This document shows, one piece after another, positions 9,314-20,335 of a stretch of DNA of 64,000 nucleotides. The position numbers and the translations under genes are program-made. Below the pieces are notes generated by a model. The model was not told where the DNA came from. It saw only the letters and a list, made by a program, of their open reading frames with translations, and made no database searches. This DNA comes from an uncultured Paracoccaceae bacterium. GTDB taxonomy: Bacteria; Pseudomonadota; Alphaproteobacteria; Rhodobacterales; Rhodobacteraceae. Location: the NCBI GenBank assembly GCA_937883775.1, contig CAKZXZ010000236.1:1-64000 (forward strand). Direction: 5' to 3'. Positions within the stretch are counted from its first letter, which is position 1. Each line of letters opens with the position of its first letter.

Positions 9314-10816
9314 ATGTTTCGTTTTGCTGCCGCTCTGCCGACCCTTGCGCTTCTTATGTCTACCACGGCGGCACATGCCGATGTTACACCTGAACAGGTT
9401 TGGCAAAACTGGCAGGAATGGATCGGGGCTTATGATGCCGACGTCACCGTTGGCTCTGAAACGCGCGACGGCGATACGCTGAGCGTCGAAAACATCGCGA
9501 TGCTGATGGAAATTCCAGACGGTAAAATGTCTGCGATTACCGAAAGCCTTACATTCACCGACAATGGGGATGGCACTGTCAGCGTGACTATGTCACCCGA
9601 TTATATCATAAAGATGAACGCCGATCCTGCCGACGCCGAGGCGTTTGATATGACAATGCGGCTGGTGCAAGAAAATATGCGCATGATTGTCAGCGGCACA
9701 CCCGAAAACATGATCTACGCCCTGACAGCCGACGCCTATGGTGTGATCGTCGATGAAGTATTGGCCGAAGGGATCAAGCAGCCCCTCACGGTCGAAGTCA
9801 TGGCAAACGATGTCAGCGGCACCTACAACACGGTCACCGGTGAGACGCTGGATGTCACCTATAATCTCGATGCCGTGTCCACGCTTATCAATATGGATTT
9901 TGAAGACGCTGAGACCAATGAAACGGCGGCCTTCTCAAGCACCATCGCGGGTCTGGCGATGACGGGGACATCTTCATTGCCCGATGGTGGCATCACGGAC
10001 AATCCGGCAATGATGATGTCAGCAGGTCTGATGGGGGATGGAGGCTATACCTTCGACGGCTCTGCTTCGACTTTCAGCTTTGAAGGCAACGGCAACACAT
10101 TGTCGGGCAATGGTACATCTGAGGGCGGCAATCTGGATGTGTCGATGGACACAGATGGCGTTGGCTATAAAGGCACAACGCGCGGTCTGAATATGAACAT
10201 TCAGACCAGTGACCTGCCCTTCCCCCTGAGCTTTGCAATGGCCGAGTATGGTTTTGATTTTCTGATGCCACTCAGCAAATCTGATGAACCGCAGGATTTC
10301 GGCCTTGCCTTGAACCTGAGCGATTTCACAATGGCCGATGCGCTTTGGAACATGTTTGATCCCGGCACCATCCTGCCACGCGAACCCGCGACAGTGGCGT
10401 TTGACATCGATGGCAAAGCCAATTGGTTCTTCGACCTGATGGACCCTGAGCAAGCCGCTGCCTTGGAAAGTGCGGAGACGCCCGGTGAAATTCATGCGCT
10501 TGAGCTGAACAATCTTCTGGTCGAACTGGCGGGCGCAAAGCTGACCGGCGAAGGTTCATTTGAGTTCGACAATGCCGACACCGCCACATTCGACGGCATG
10601 CCGCGCCCGGAAGGTGCTGTTGATCTGAAACTGGAAGGTGGCAACGGCTTGATCGACAAGCTGATCTCGATGGGGCTTTTGCCGCAAGAACAGGCCATGG
10701 GCGCACGCATGATGCTGGGCCTTTTCGCGACGCCGACAGGCGAAGATGAGTTGAGCTCGAAAATCGAAGTGAACCCGGACGGGCATGTTTTGGCCAATGG
10801 GCAACGCCTGCGCTGA
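9314..10816 (+). CDS. DUF2125 periplasmic protein
   Basis: This 500-residue protein has a Sec signal peptide (cleavage likely after STTAAHA, residue 22). The mature part is rich in beta-forming, acidic sequence and carries no enzymatic motif. It matches the DUF2125 family of alphaproteobacteria. An AAAGGA site precedes the ATG. A role in the periplasm or outer membrane is inferred from the signal peptide only. Confidence 0.8.
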   Translation: MFRFAAALPTLALLMSTTAAHADVTPEQVWQNWQEWIGAYDADVTVGSETRDGDTLSVENIAMLMEIPDGKMSAITESLTFTDNGDGTVSVTMSPDYIIKMNADPADAEAFDMTMRLVQENMRMIVSGTPENMIYALTADAYGVIVDEVLAEGIKQPLTVEVMANDVSGTYNTVTGETLDVTYNLDAVSTLINMDFEDAETNETAAFSSTIAGLAMTGTSSLPDGGITDNPAMMMSAGLMGDGGYTFDGSASTFSFEGNGNTLSGNGTSEGGNLDVSMDTDGVGYKGTTRGLNMNIQTSDLPFPLSFAMAEYGFDFLMPLSKSDEPQDFGLALNLSDFTMADALWNMFDPGTILPREPATVAFDIDGKANWFFDLMDPEQAAALESAETPGEIHALELNNLLVELAGAKLTGEGSFEFDNADTATFDGMPRPEGAVDLKLEGGNGLIDKLISMGLLPQEQAMGARMMLGLFATPTGEDELSSKIEVNPDGHVLANGQRLR

Positions 10817-10886
10817 AAACAGCGCGCCTTGCGAAGACACGCACATCGGACTACCTCATGCTGGCAGTTGATGAGGACATTGCCCG

Positions 10887-12233
10887 ATGGCTGATACGCT
10901 AGAGACCCTGACCCACGCGCTTTTGGACGCTGCAAAACGTGCGGGCGCAGACGCTGCGGATGCAATGGCCGTCGACGGCACATCGCTGTCTATTGATGTG
11001 CGACAGGGCGCCTTGGAACAGGCGGAACGCTCGGAAGGGATCGACATTGGGCTGCGTGTGCTGATCGGGCAAAAACAGGCCTGCGTCTCGTCTTCTGATG
11101 TAAAGCCCGACACGATTGCACAAATGGCAGAGCGCGCTGTTGCGATGGCACGTGAGGCACCCGAAGATCCGCATATCGGACTGGCTGACGTCGACCAATT
11201 GGCCCGCGATTGGGATGTAGCCGCACTGGAACTGGCTGATCCTGCAGATGAGCCGGACCCGTCAGCGCTGCAAGATGCGGCCCTGCGTGCCGAAGCTGCG
11301 GCGCTAAGCCACGAGGGGATCAGCCAGGTAGATGCCGCATCTGCAGGATACGGGCGTCGACGCATTCATCTCGCCGCGAGCAACGGGTTTTCAGGGGGGT
11401 ATACCCGCACCGATAACGGTATGTCCTGCGTCGCGATCACAGGGACAGGCACCCAGATGGAACGCGATTATGACGGTGATTTCCGTGTTTTCGCCTCTGA
11501 CATTCGAACGCCAGAAGAGATCGGCAACCAAGCCGCAAAGCGGACACTGCAACGCGCCGGAGCGCGCAAACCAAAGACCGGCAGCTACCCCGTTCTGTTT
11601 GATGAACGCATTTCAAGCTCGCTCATCGGGCATTTGCTTGCCGCCTCCAACGGTACGAATATTGCGCGCGGCGCATCATGGCTTCGCGATGCGATGGATC
11701 AGCCCGTTTTGCCGGACACGCTGTCGCTGACGGAAAATCCACATCGCAAACGGATGCCCTCGTCCAAGCCGTTTGACGCTGAAGGACTGCCCACTGCGAC
11801 ACGCAATATCGTTGAAAACGGCGTGTTGAAGCAATGGACCCTCGATCTGGCACATGCGCGAAAATTGGGGCTGCACAGCACTGGAAACGCCGCACGCGGA
11901 ACATCCGCGCCACCCTCCCCTTCGGTCGGAAATATTGAGCTGACCCAAGGGACACAGAGCCGTGAGGATTTGCTTAAAGAGATGGGCACAGGCCTGCTTG
12001 TGACGTCGATGATCGGCTCGACAATCAATCCGACGACTGGCGACTATTCGCGCGGAGCCGCTGGCTTTTGGGTCGAGAATGGTGAGCTGACCTACCCAGT
12101 CAACGAATGCACCATCGCGGGCAATCTACGCGATATGTTGCGCCGGATCATCCCGGCGAACGACGCTCGCACGTATCTGTCACGGGTGGTGCCGTCACTT
12201 CTGGTCGAAGGGATGACCCTTGCCGGAGACTGA
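10887..12233 (+). CDS. pmbA: TldD/PmbA-family protein (TldE/PmbA subunit)
   Basis: The 448-residue protein matches PmbA/TldE, the partner of TldD in the heterodimeric peptidase that trims modified peptides and helps degrade CcdA. Typical segments include DVRQGALEQAERSEGIDIGLR and the C-terminal GDYSRGAAGFWVENGE. It has no HExxxH zinc motif, as expected for TldE rather than TldD. The downstream cysQ-like gene starts inside its 3' end. Confidence 0.9.
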   Translation: MADTLETLTHALLDAAKRAGADAADAMAVDGTSLSIDVRQGALEQAERSEGIDIGLRVLIGQKQACVSSSDVKPDTIAQMAERAVAMAREAPEDPHIGLADVDQLARDWDVAALELADPADEPDPSALQDAALRAEAAALSHEGISQVDAASAGYGRRRIHLAASNGFSGGYTRTDNGMSCVAITGTGTQMERDYDGDFRVFASDIRTPEEIGNQAAKRTLQRAGARKPKTGSYPVLFDERISSSLIGHLLAASNGTNIARGASWLRDAMDQPVLPDTLSLTENPHRKRMPSSKPFDAEGLPTATRNIVENGVLKQWTLDLAHARKLGLHSTGNAARGTSAPPSPSVGNIELTQGTQSREDLLKEMGTGLLVTSMIGSTINPTTGDYSRGAAGFWVENGELTYPVNECTIAGNLRDMLRRIIPANDARTYLSRVVPSLLVEGMTLAGD

Positions 12234-12990
12234 CCTAGACCTGCTGATTTCAGCCGCCAAAGAAGCTGGCAAAATCGCATCAGGTTACTTCAAGGATGAC
12301 CCCCAGATATGGGAGAAAGAAGGCGGCGCTGGCCCTGTGACAGAGGCTGATCTGGCTGTCGATCGTATGTTGCGCACCGAACTGATGGCAAGCCGACCAG
12401 GATATGCCTGGCTGTCTGAAGAGACAGAGGATTCCCCAGAGCGGCTGGATGCGGAAACCGTTTTTATCGTGGATCCCATCGATGGCACCCGGGCCTTTAT
12501 CGAAGGCTCGCGCACGTGGTCCCATAGCTTGGCCATCGCACGCGATGGCGTTGTGACTGCCGCGGTCGTTTACCTGCCGATGCGCGACAAGCTTTACGCC
12601 GCAGACTTGGGTCAAGGCGCCACGCTGAACGGCGTATCCTTACAGGTCAGCGATACCACCCTGAATGGCGCGACGCTTTTGGCCAACAAATGGAATATGA
12701 ACGCTGAATACTGGCGCGGTGACGTGCCCCCGGTCGAGCGGCATTTCCGTTCGTCCATTGCGTACCGCATGGCACTGATCGCCGAAGGCAAGTTCGACGC
12801 GATGCTCACACTGCGCGATAGCTGGGAATGGGACATCGCCGCTGGAGACTTGCTGATCCGCGAAGCGATGGGGCGCGTTACTGATCGTCATAGCGCACCA
12901 CTGCTGTTCAACAATCGCCATCCGCAAACCAAAGGGGTGCTGGCCGCAGGTGCGCAGCTTCACACAGCGCTGGCCGACAGTCTGGCTTGA
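12220..12990 (+). CDS. cysQ: Inositol monophosphatase-family phosphatase, CysQ-like
   Basis: The 256-residue protein has the three metal-binding motifs of the family: GPVTEADLAVD, WLSEETED, and VDPIDGTRAF (Asp85 and Asp88), with WEWDIAAGDLL near the C terminus. The best fit is 3'(2'),5'-bisphosphate nucleotidase, which recycles PAP from sulfate assimilation, although inositol monophosphatase activity cannot be excluded. The start is TTG 12220, 14 bases inside pmbA, because no ATG exists before residue 50 and GAAGGG lies 7 bases upstream. Confidence 0.85.
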   Translation: MPETDLDLLISAAKEAGKIASGYFKDDPQIWEKEGGAGPVTEADLAVDRMLRTELMASRPGYAWLSEETEDSPERLDAETVFIVDPIDGTRAFIEGSRTWSHSLAIARDGVVTAAVVYLPMRDKLYAADLGQGATLNGVSLQVSDTTLNGATLLANKWNMNAEYWRGDVPPVERHFRSSIAYRMALIAEGKFDAMLTLRDSWEWDIAAGDLLIREAMGRVTDRHSAPLLFNNRHPQTKGVLAAGAQLHTALADSLA

Positions 12991-13053
12991 CCGGTGGACC
13001 CGATGGCGTAGGGTACACGTCGTTTTGATCCCACTGCTTGGAAAGCTTCGCCC

Positions 13054-13296
13054 ATGACCCAACGCTTGCATCTTGTCTTTGGTGGAGAGCTTGTTGATCC
13101 GACGAAAAAGACGTTCAAGGACGTCAACGACATCCATGTTGTCGGGATTTTCCCAGACTATGACAGCGCCTATGATGCGTGGAAATCCGAAGCCCAGAAA
13201 ACGGTTGATAACGCGCATATGCGCTACTTCATCGCCCATCTGCATCGGTTGCGAGATGAGGAAGCCGAGACCTCACCAACAGAAGAGTTGGAGTAA
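13054..13296 (+). CDS. DUF4170 domain protein
   Basis: This 80-residue cytosolic protein has the DUF4170 pattern (LVFGGELVDP, then IFPDYDSAYDAWKSEAQ). The family sits beside the WaaA-like and lpxK genes in Rhodobacterales and has no known function. It ends 6 bases before the WaaA-like gene and is presumably in the same transcript. Confidence 0.85.
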   Translation: MTQRLHLVFGGELVDPTKKTFKDVNDIHVVGIFPDYDSAYDAWKSEAQKTVDNAHMRYFIAHLHRLRDEEAETSPTEELE

Positions 13297-13302
13297 GCTG
13301 CA

Positions 13303-14514
13303 ATGGGCCAATCGCTTGGTTTGGCGCTATATCTTGCGCTTCGTGGTGGCGGCTCGAGCGCGCAAACGGATATGGTTCGCCCTGACCGGCCCAGCGGTCT
13401 GCTGGTCTGGCTGCATGCACCAAGTGCGACTGCTGTAAGGCGGCTGAATAGTCTGATCCACCGCATTCAGGAAGAACGGCCAGATGTGTCTTTCCTACTG
13501 ACTGTTCCCGCACCAGAGATGCTGCCAGAGCGGCATATCGAGGGGGTGTTTTATGATGTTACCCCCAACGAGACGCTGCCTGATATCGCGCGTTTTCTTG
13601 ACCATTGGCAGCCGGATCTGTGCCTGTGGAGCGAGGGGTATTTTCTGCCCGGTCTGATCTCAAGCGTCGACGAACAGCGCATCCCGCTTTTTCTGATAAA
13701 CGCCGAGGCCGAAGGATTTCAGGTCTCGCCCCTTGAACGCGGCATGTATCGATCGCTGTTTGATCGTATTCGGCGCGTTTTTGCGGTGAGCGAGGCGGAT
13801 GCCGATCACCTTCGCCGGCTGGGTGCTCCGCGATGGCGCATCGAAGTGAGCGGGGCCTTGCAAGAAAGCACCATCGCCTTGCCCTGCAATGAAAATGAGC
13901 GGGATACCCTGGCAGGGCTGCTGGCCGGGCGGCCCACATGGCTGGCCGCACAGACAGAGCCCGCCGAAGAAAACAGCGTCCTTGAGGCGCATCGGCTTGC
14001 CAGTCGCGCAGCCCACCGGCTGCTGCTGATCCTTGTGCCCGCCGATCCGTCGCGCGGGCCAGGACTTGCAAAAGCGATTGCTTCGCAGGGCTTCAAGGTC
14101 AATCTGCGCTCGCTGGATGAAGAGCCTGACGAGGATACGCAGATCTACATCGCTGATATCGGCGACGAGATGGGCCTTTGGTATCGGCTGTGCCCGACGA
14201 CGTATATGGGCCGCTCGATGTCGAATGGCGGCGGGTGCGATCCGCTGGAACCTGCAGCACTTGGATCGGCTATTCTGGCAGGGCCCAACACACGCAATTA
14301 CTTCGACAGCTATACCCGGCTGATCGAGGCAGGCGCTGTGCGCCGCGTGCGCGATACGGCCACCTTGGCCCGCGCGGTTGAAGCCCTGATGCTACCCGAA
14401 ACAACGGCCGTCATGGCGCATGCAGCTTGGGACGTCTGCACGCAAGGCGCCGAGGTTCTGGACCGTGTGATCGCATTGGTCACCGATACGCTTGATACAT
14501 TGGAAGCCGCTTGA
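13303..14514 (+). CDS. Kdo-transferase (WaaA)-like glycosyltransferase
   Basis: This 403-residue protein is related to 3-deoxy-D-manno-octulosonic acid transferase, which adds Kdo to lipid A. It keeps the nucleotide-sugar half ([16 protein letters not shown] and [16 protein letters not shown], against STHEGEE and GGHNPLE in E. coli WaaA). The N-terminal catalytic motif SxGE, which supplies the general base in WaaA, reads [10 protein letters not shown] here and has no Glu. The N-terminal membrane anchor is also weak. It stands directly before lpxK, so a role in core or lipid A synthesis is likely, but it may be a divergent paralogue. Confidence 0.8.
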   Translation: MGQSLGLALYLALRGGGSSAQTDMVRPDRPSGLLVWLHAPSATAVRRLNSLIHRIQEERPDVSFLLTVPAPEMLPERHIEGVFYDVTPNETLPDIARFLDHWQPDLCLWSEGYFLPGLISSVDEQRIPLFLINAEAEGFQVSPLERGMYRSLFDRIRRVFAVSEADADHLRRLGAPRWRIEVSGALQESTIALPCNENERDTLAGLLAGRPTWLAAQTEPAEENSVLEAHRLASRAAHRLLLILVPADPSRGPGLAKAIASQGFKVNLRSLDEEPDEDTQIYIADIGDEMGLWYRLCPTTYMGRSMSNGGGCDPLEPAALGSAILAGPNTRNYFDSYTRLIEAGAVRRVRDTATLARAVEALMLPETTAVMAHAAWDVCTQGAEVLDRVIALVTDTLDTLEAA

Positions 14515-15503
14515 TGCGGACACCGGCGTTCTGGTTCACGGCGCCAGACGCACCTGCGCTGCGGGCACGATTGCTTGCACCGCTCAGCGTTCTTTATGCC
14601 CAAGGCACGGCAAGGCGTCTGGCCAAAGGTCCACGCGAAGCGATTGGTATTCCGGTGATTTGCGTTGGCAACATCAACGCTGGCGGGACCGGCAAGACAC
14701 CTACCACAATCGCAATTGCCCAGCGCCTAATCGATCATGGAGAGCGCCCGCATATCGTATCGCGCGGATACGGTGGGACGTTGGAAGGTCCGATCCGCGT
14801 TGTCGAACGGGATCATAGCGCGGATCAGGTCGGGGATGAGCCATTGCTTCTGGCGGCTTTCGCGCCCACATGGGTTGCAAAAGACCGCGCTGCAGGTGCA
14901 CGTGCCGCAGTCGCGCAAGGCGCAAGCGTTATCCTTCTGGACGACGGCTTTCAAAACCCTGCATTGGCGTATGATATTTCGATCGTTGTCGTGGATGCCG
15001 CCAAAGGGTTTGGCAATGGCCGCGTTTTGCCTGCCGGGCCTTTGCGGGAACCTGTCACGGTTGGTTTGCAACGTGCGGATCTTCTGCTGTCAATCGGCCC
15101 AGAGCCTGCACAGAAAAGCTTTGCCACCGGCCTGCCGAGACTGCCTTGTCCGCACCTGACAGGGCAGTTGAAACCGTTAATGACGGGGATGGATTGGACC
15201 CGGACGCCCTTGCTTGCATTTGCAGGGATTGGCCACCCAGAAAAATTCTTTGCGACGCTCAAATCGCTGGGTGCCACGCTACATCGCGGCGAAGCGCTTG
15301 AAGATCACCAACCCCTGACCGATGCTCTGATGAGCCGGCTTGAGACCGAAGCCAAAGCCTTGGGCGCGCAATTGGTCACAACAGAAAAAGACGCTGTGCG
15401 CCTGCCGGACAGCTTTCGCAAGAAAGTCCTGACCTTGCCCGTACGGCTCGAACTGGCGGATTGGTCCGCGTTCGATACCGCCTGGACAAAAGCTAAGTCC
15501 TAG
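14514..15503 (+). CDS. lpxK: Tetraacyldisaccharide 4'-kinase
   Basis: LpxK phosphorylates the 4' position of the lipid A disaccharide at the inner membrane. The 329-residue product has the Walker A loop [12 protein letters not shown] (near residue 50), DDGFQNPAL and [11 protein letters not shown], all typical of LpxK. The ATG at 14514 overlaps the stop of the WaaA-like gene (TGATG). The ORF track's TTG three bases earlier is less likely. It ends in a 4-base overlap with dsbA on the other strand. Confidence 0.95.
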   Translation: MRTPAFWFTAPDAPALRARLLAPLSVLYAQGTARRLAKGPREAIGIPVICVGNINAGGTGKTPTTIAIAQRLIDHGERPHIVSRGYGGTLEGPIRVVERDHSADQVGDEPLLLAAFAPTWVAKDRAAGARAAVAQGASVILLDDGFQNPALAYDISIVVVDAAKGFGNGRVLPAGPLREPVTVGLQRADLLLSIGPEPAQKSFATGLPRLPCPHLTGQLKPLMTGMDWTRTPLLAFAGIGHPEKFFATLKSLGATLHRGEALEDHQPLTDALMSRLETEAKALGAQLVTTEKDAVRLPDSFRKKVLTLPVRLELADWSAFDTAWTKAKS

Positions 15504-16171
15504 CTGCCGATTTCATCGTCAATCAAGGACGAGAAATCAGCATAGTTCATGTTCGAATAGGTCGTACCATTCACGACAAAAGACGGAGTGGAGTTGATGT
15601 TATGCTCCTCCGCATTTCCTTGATACCACGCAACAAGCGCCTGTGCTTTGTCACCATCGTTCAGGCAAGCATCAAGTTCGTCATCGTTCATACCAGCCGC
15701 ACGGCCAATTCGGCGCAGATTGTCGGCGATCTCGGCAGGTTCACCACGGGACCATTCGCTTTGCTGGTCGTAGATCATCTCGCTCACACCAAAAAAGCGG
15801 CTCTCACCGCCGCAACGCGCGACCATCGACGCCCATAGACCAAACCGGTCAAAATAGACCTCGCGGTAGATGAACTGGACCTTGCCGGTGTCGATATATT
15901 CTTCCTTGAGCTGCTTGAATGGCCCCTCGTGGAAGGTCGCGCAATGCGGGCAGGTATAGGATGCGTATTCGATCACTGTGACCGGCGCGTCCGCTTGGCC
16001 CAACGTCATCTCAACAATGGAAGACGTATCAATCGCAGACGCATCCTGCGCATTTGCAGCACCCAGCGCTGGTGCGGCTGGGGTCGATCCTGTGCCACCA
16101 GAGTTCAAAAAGTATCCGCCAACGGCCACGGCCCCGACGAAGAGTGCTGCATATCCCAGAATTGGTTTCAT
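15500..16171 (-). CDS. DsbA-family thiol:disulfide oxidoreductase
   Basis: The 223-residue protein has an N-terminal hydrophobic signal or anchor (residues 5-22), a low-complexity Ala/Gly linker, and a thioredoxin fold with active site CPHC at residues 74-77 ([12 protein letters not shown]). It should catalyse disulfide formation in periplasmic proteins. The cis-Pro region reads [10 protein letters not shown]. The DciA-like gene lies 9 bases upstream on the same strand. Confidence 0.92.
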   Translation of the reverse strand: MKPILGYAALFVGAVAVGGYFLNSGGTGSTPAAPALGAANAQDASAIDTSSIVEMTLGQADAPVTVIEYASYTCPHCATFHEGPFKQLKEEYIDTGKVQFIYREVYFDRFGLWASMVARCGGESRFFGVSEMIYDQQSEWSRGEPAEIADNLRRIGRAAGMNDDELDACLNDGDKAQALVAWYQGNAEEHNINSTPSFVVNGTTYSNMNYADFSSLIDDEIGS

Positions 16172-16180
16172 GAGTGCCTC

Positions 16181-16699
16181 TTACTGTTTCGCTTTCGACA
16201 GGACATTGCCCGCCAGTGTTTCGATCGCCTGTTTCAGGCCGTCATCCTGGACAGAGCCAGCCATTTGTGCCGCCTGTGCCCTGGCTTGTGGCGTGATCCC
16301 CGTCTTGGCTTTGGGTGCGGGGGTGAACTGCACCTGCCCTTCGGAAAATCCCGTCGGTGCGGTTTGTGTTATCACGACCCGACTGATCGCCGTATAGCCG
16401 TAGCAGGTGTTCACACGCTCGCGGATCTGCTCTTTCTGCATTTCGATCATTGGGGCAACTGCGCCGGTCGTCAGGATGGTCAACGTCGCGCCCATCCCGC
16501 CACGTCCATAGCCCACCTTGACCGGATGTGCCTGCGCGGCAGTATCGGGTCCGACAATCTCGGCCCAATGGGTCAGAAGACGCGTTTCGGCAAAGCCACG
16601 GCTTTGACTTGCCGTCCGGATACGCGTCTGCAACAGCCCCGAGGCGCTTTTGAATCCACGGGTGGTGCCATTTTTGCGATATCCTGCGCGCTCGGCCAT
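16181..16699 (-). CDS. DUF721 (DciA-like) protein
   Basis: This 172-residue protein matches DUF721, the family of the replicative helicase loader DciA. The N-terminal KH-like part is seen (LLTHWAEIVGPDTAAQAHPVKV) and is followed by a variable C-terminal tail. In alphaproteobacteria this family often sits between mutY and a dsbA gene, as here. It is divergent from mutY across about 80 bases. The helicase-loading role is taken from studies of other DciA proteins. Confidence 0.83.
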   Translation of the reverse strand: MAERAGYRKNGTTRGFKSASGLLQTRIRTASQSRGFAETRLLTHWAEIVGPDTAAQAHPVKVGYGRGGMGATLTILTTGAVAPMIEMQKEQIRERVNTCYGYTAISRVVITQTAPTGFSEGQVQFTPAPKAKTGITPQARAQAAQMAGSVQDDGLKQAIETLAGNVLSKAKQ

Positions 16700-16778
16700 C
16701 TGTCATTCCCTTAGTCAGGCGCTATTCTATCTGTGATCTGGCATAGGGCCAGCCTAATCCGAACAAGGATCATAAAGA

Positions 16779-17837
16779 TTGCGTTACGACACGGCTGATT
16801 TAAGCAGCACATTGCTGGAATGGTATGATCGCCACGCCCGTGTGATGCCGTGGCGCGCCCCGCCTCATTCAGGGATTGAGGCAGACCCTTACCGCGTCTG
16901 GATGTCAGAGGTCATGCTGCAACAAACCACGGTTGCAGCCGTTAAGGATTACTTTGAACGCTTCACAAGGCGCTGGCCCACGGTGCGCGATCTTGCGGCC
17001 GCCAAGGATGCTGATGTGATGGCGGAATGGGCTGGGCTTGGTTACTACGCCCGTGCCCGTAATCTTTTGAAATGCGCCCGCGCAGTGGTCGCCGATCATG
17101 GTGGTCGCTTTCCAGCAGATCATGACACGCTGCTGACCTTACCCGGAATTGGGCCTTACACGGCAGCGGCGATATCGGCCATCGCGTTTGATCTGCCCGA
17201 GACGGTCCTCGACGGCAATGTCGAGCGCGTGATGGCGCGTTTGCACGATATCCACACACCCTTGCCAATGGCCAAGCCTGAGCTGATGCAAGAGGCCCGC
17301 AAGCTGACCCCATCAAAACGGCCCGGAGACTATGTGCAGGCCGTCATGGATCTTGGCGCTACAATTTGCACACCACGCAATCCGGCTTGTGGCATTTGTC
17401 CTTGGCGCGATCCCTGTGCTGCCCGATCCCAAGGGACCGCCTTTGAACTTCCCAAGAAGACGCCCAAAAAGCCCAAACCAACACGGCTGGGCATTGCGTA
17501 CATTGCGCGGCGAACAGATGGCGCGTGGCTGCTCGAGACCCGACCCGATAAAGGGCTTTTGGGAGGTATGCTTGGCTGGCCCACAACCGATTGGTCCGAG
17601 AACGCTCCGCAAGAAGGTCCACCCATCGCGACAGACTGGCACGACGTCCCTGCGGAAGCCCGTCACACGTTCACGCATTTTCACCTGCGCCTCGCGATCC
17701 GGACCGCGACCCTGCCCAATGATGCGTTGCCATCCCGTGGACAATTCATACCAAATACCGAGTTTCGTCCTTCAGACCTGCCTACGGTAATGCGCAAAGC
17801 TTTCGATTTGGCTCTTGCAACGCTACGGGACAGTTGA
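16779..17837 (+). CDS. mutY: A/G-specific adenine glycosylase
   Basis: MutY removes adenine mispaired with 8-oxoguanine. The 352-residue protein has catalytic Glu44 (SEVMLQQTT), the helix-hairpin-helix LPGIGPYTAAAI with catalytic Asp in VLDGNVERV, the 4Fe-4S cluster C-x6-C-x2-C-x5-C (CTPRNPACGICPWRDPC), and the C-terminal NUDIX-like domain that senses 8-oxoG. It starts at TTG 16779, because no ATG occurs close to the conserved N terminus. Confidence 0.95.
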   Translation: MRYDTADLSSTLLEWYDRHARVMPWRAPPHSGIEADPYRVWMSEVMLQQTTVAAVKDYFERFTRRWPTVRDLAAAKDADVMAEWAGLGYYARARNLLKCARAVVADHGGRFPADHDTLLTLPGIGPYTAAAISAIAFDLPETVLDGNVERVMARLHDIHTPLPMAKPELMQEARKLTPSKRPGDYVQAVMDLGATICTPRNPACGICPWRDPCAARSQGTAFELPKKTPKKPKPTRLGIAYIARRTDGAWLLETRPDKGLLGGMLGWPTTDWSENAPQEGPPIATDWHDVPAEARHTFTHFHLRLAIRTATLPNDALPSRGQFIPNTEFRPSDLPTVMRKAFDLALATLRDS

Positions 17838-17892
17838 AAATCGTCCCTATTTCACGGACAACCAAAAGGTATCGTTTCAGGTGGAGCTGAGT

Positions 17893-19026
17893 ATGATTTC
17901 GTCCCAAACCATCGCAAAATTCCACAGTGCGTTGCCGTTTGCGCTGTCTCTGGCGCTGATCCCTTTGGTTTTTACCGGCGCTGTTTATGGGGGCTGGACG
18001 GTTCTGCTCCCACCGATTGCGACATGGTATCTTTTCTCGATCATCGACGCCTTTGCCGGTCTGAACGAAGAAAACCCCGATCTTGAGACCACGGACGACC
18101 AGCTTTTCTGGTATCGCGCAATCACGATGATCTGGGCACCGTTGCAGTTCCTGACGATCTTCGGACTGATCTGGTATGTCGGCGCCACCGATCACCTGGG
18201 CCTGCTTGAGAAATTTGGCCTGTTCTTCGGGGTCGGCGTGCTGAGCGGCACCATCGGTATCACCTACAGCCATGAGTTAATGCATCAAAAGAACAAGCTT
18301 GAGCGGTGGCTAGGTGATCTGTTGCTCGCGATGGTGCTCTACAGTCATTTCCGTTCAGAACATCTGCTGGTGCATCACCGATATGTCGCAACCCCGAAAG
18401 ACCCTGTGACGGCGCGCTATAACGAAGGTTTCCACAAGTTCTTCCCCCGCGTGTTGCGCGACTCACTGACCTCATCTTTCAAAGCCGAGAAAGCGATGCT
18501 CGCCCGTAAAAAGCTACCCTGGACGCACTCCAGCAACCCGTTCTGGAAATACTGGGCGCTTCAAGGCGGGTTTGCGCTGCTGGCGCTGGCACTTGGAGGC
18601 TGGGTTGGGCTCTGGCTTTTCACAGTGCAAGCATTCACCGCGATCTGGCAGCTTGAGCTGGTGAACTACGTCGAACACTACGGTCTGACCCGCAAACATC
18701 TGGGCGATGGCAAATATGAACATGTCCTGCCCCGCCACAGCTGGAACGCGTCACAGAAAGCATCAAACTGGCTGCTGATTAATCTGCAGCGCCATTCGGA
18801 TCACCACTATAAACCCGACCGGCGCTTCCCGCTGCTACAGACCTATACCGAGGCTGATGCCCCGCAATTGCCGTACGGCTATCCGGTCATGACGATGCTG
18901 GCGATGATCCCACCCGTCTGGCGTAAGTCAATGAACCCCCGCGTCCGTCGCTGGCGCGAGATGTATTATCCCGAAATCACCGACTGGAAACCGTACAACA
19001 AAGCGCTGCACCCACTGCCGCGGTAG
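17893..19026 (+). CDS. alkB: Alkane 1-monooxygenase
   Basis: The 377-residue membrane di-iron enzyme would hydroxylate the terminal carbon of medium-chain n-alkanes. It shows the AlkB histidine boxes: SHELMH (His127), HLLVHHRY (His157), NYVEHYG (His262) and LQRHSDHH (His301 onward), with hydrophobic helices before and between them. The ORF track start (17815) lies inside mutY. ATG 17893 with GGAG upstream gives a normal N terminus. No rubredoxin or alkane regulator is adjacent, so electron-transfer partners must be elsewhere. Confidence 0.93.
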   Translation: MISSQTIAKFHSALPFALSLALIPLVFTGAVYGGWTVLLPPIATWYLFSIIDAFAGLNEENPDLETTDDQLFWYRAITMIWAPLQFLTIFGLIWYVGATDHLGLLEKFGLFFGVGVLSGTIGITYSHELMHQKNKLERWLGDLLLAMVLYSHFRSEHLLVHHRYVATPKDPVTARYNEGFHKFFPRVLRDSLTSSFKAEKAMLARKKLPWTHSSNPFWKYWALQGGFALLALALGGWVGLWLFTVQAFTAIWQLELVNYVEHYGLTRKHLGDGKYEHVLPRHSWNASQKASNWLLINLQRHSDHHYKPDRRFPLLQTYTEADAPQLPYGYPVMTMLAMIPPVWRKSMNPRVRRWREMYYPEITDWKPYNKALHPLPR

Positions 19027-19037
19027 GGTTTAGTTCT

Positions 19038-19076
19038 GGCAAAAAAAGCCCCGCCGGAGGCAAAAAAAGCCCCGCC
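19038..19076. repeat. Tandem 18-bp repeat in the alkB-ccrM gap
   Basis: GGCAAAAAAAGCCCCGCC occurs twice, separated only by GGA. The unit carries the A run (a U run on the minus strand) and one arm of the ccrM terminator, so the terminator tail has been duplicated, probably by replication slippage. Confidence 0.9.
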
Positions 19077-19089
19077 ATAAAGGCGGGGC
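19061..19089 (-). terminator. Intrinsic terminator of ccrM
   Basis: On the minus strand GCCCCGCC-TTTAT-GGCGGGGC forms an 8-bp GC stem followed by seven T residues. It stands about 50 bases past the ccrM stop. On the plus strand the same stem lies past alkB but has no T run, so it works best for ccrM. Confidence 0.9.
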
Positions 19090-19137
19090 ATAGTTAGTGC
19101 TTGTAGTCAGGCCACAGGCACCGGCGGTAAACTTTAG

Positions 19138-20333
<1,196 letters not shown>

Positions 20334-20335
<2 letters not shown>

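Noticed and set aside
17815-17892. Longer N terminus of AlkB (ORF track start)
   Set aside because: The extra 26 residues overlap mutY, are not hydrophobic in the AlkB pattern, and a better ATG with GGAG lies at 17893.
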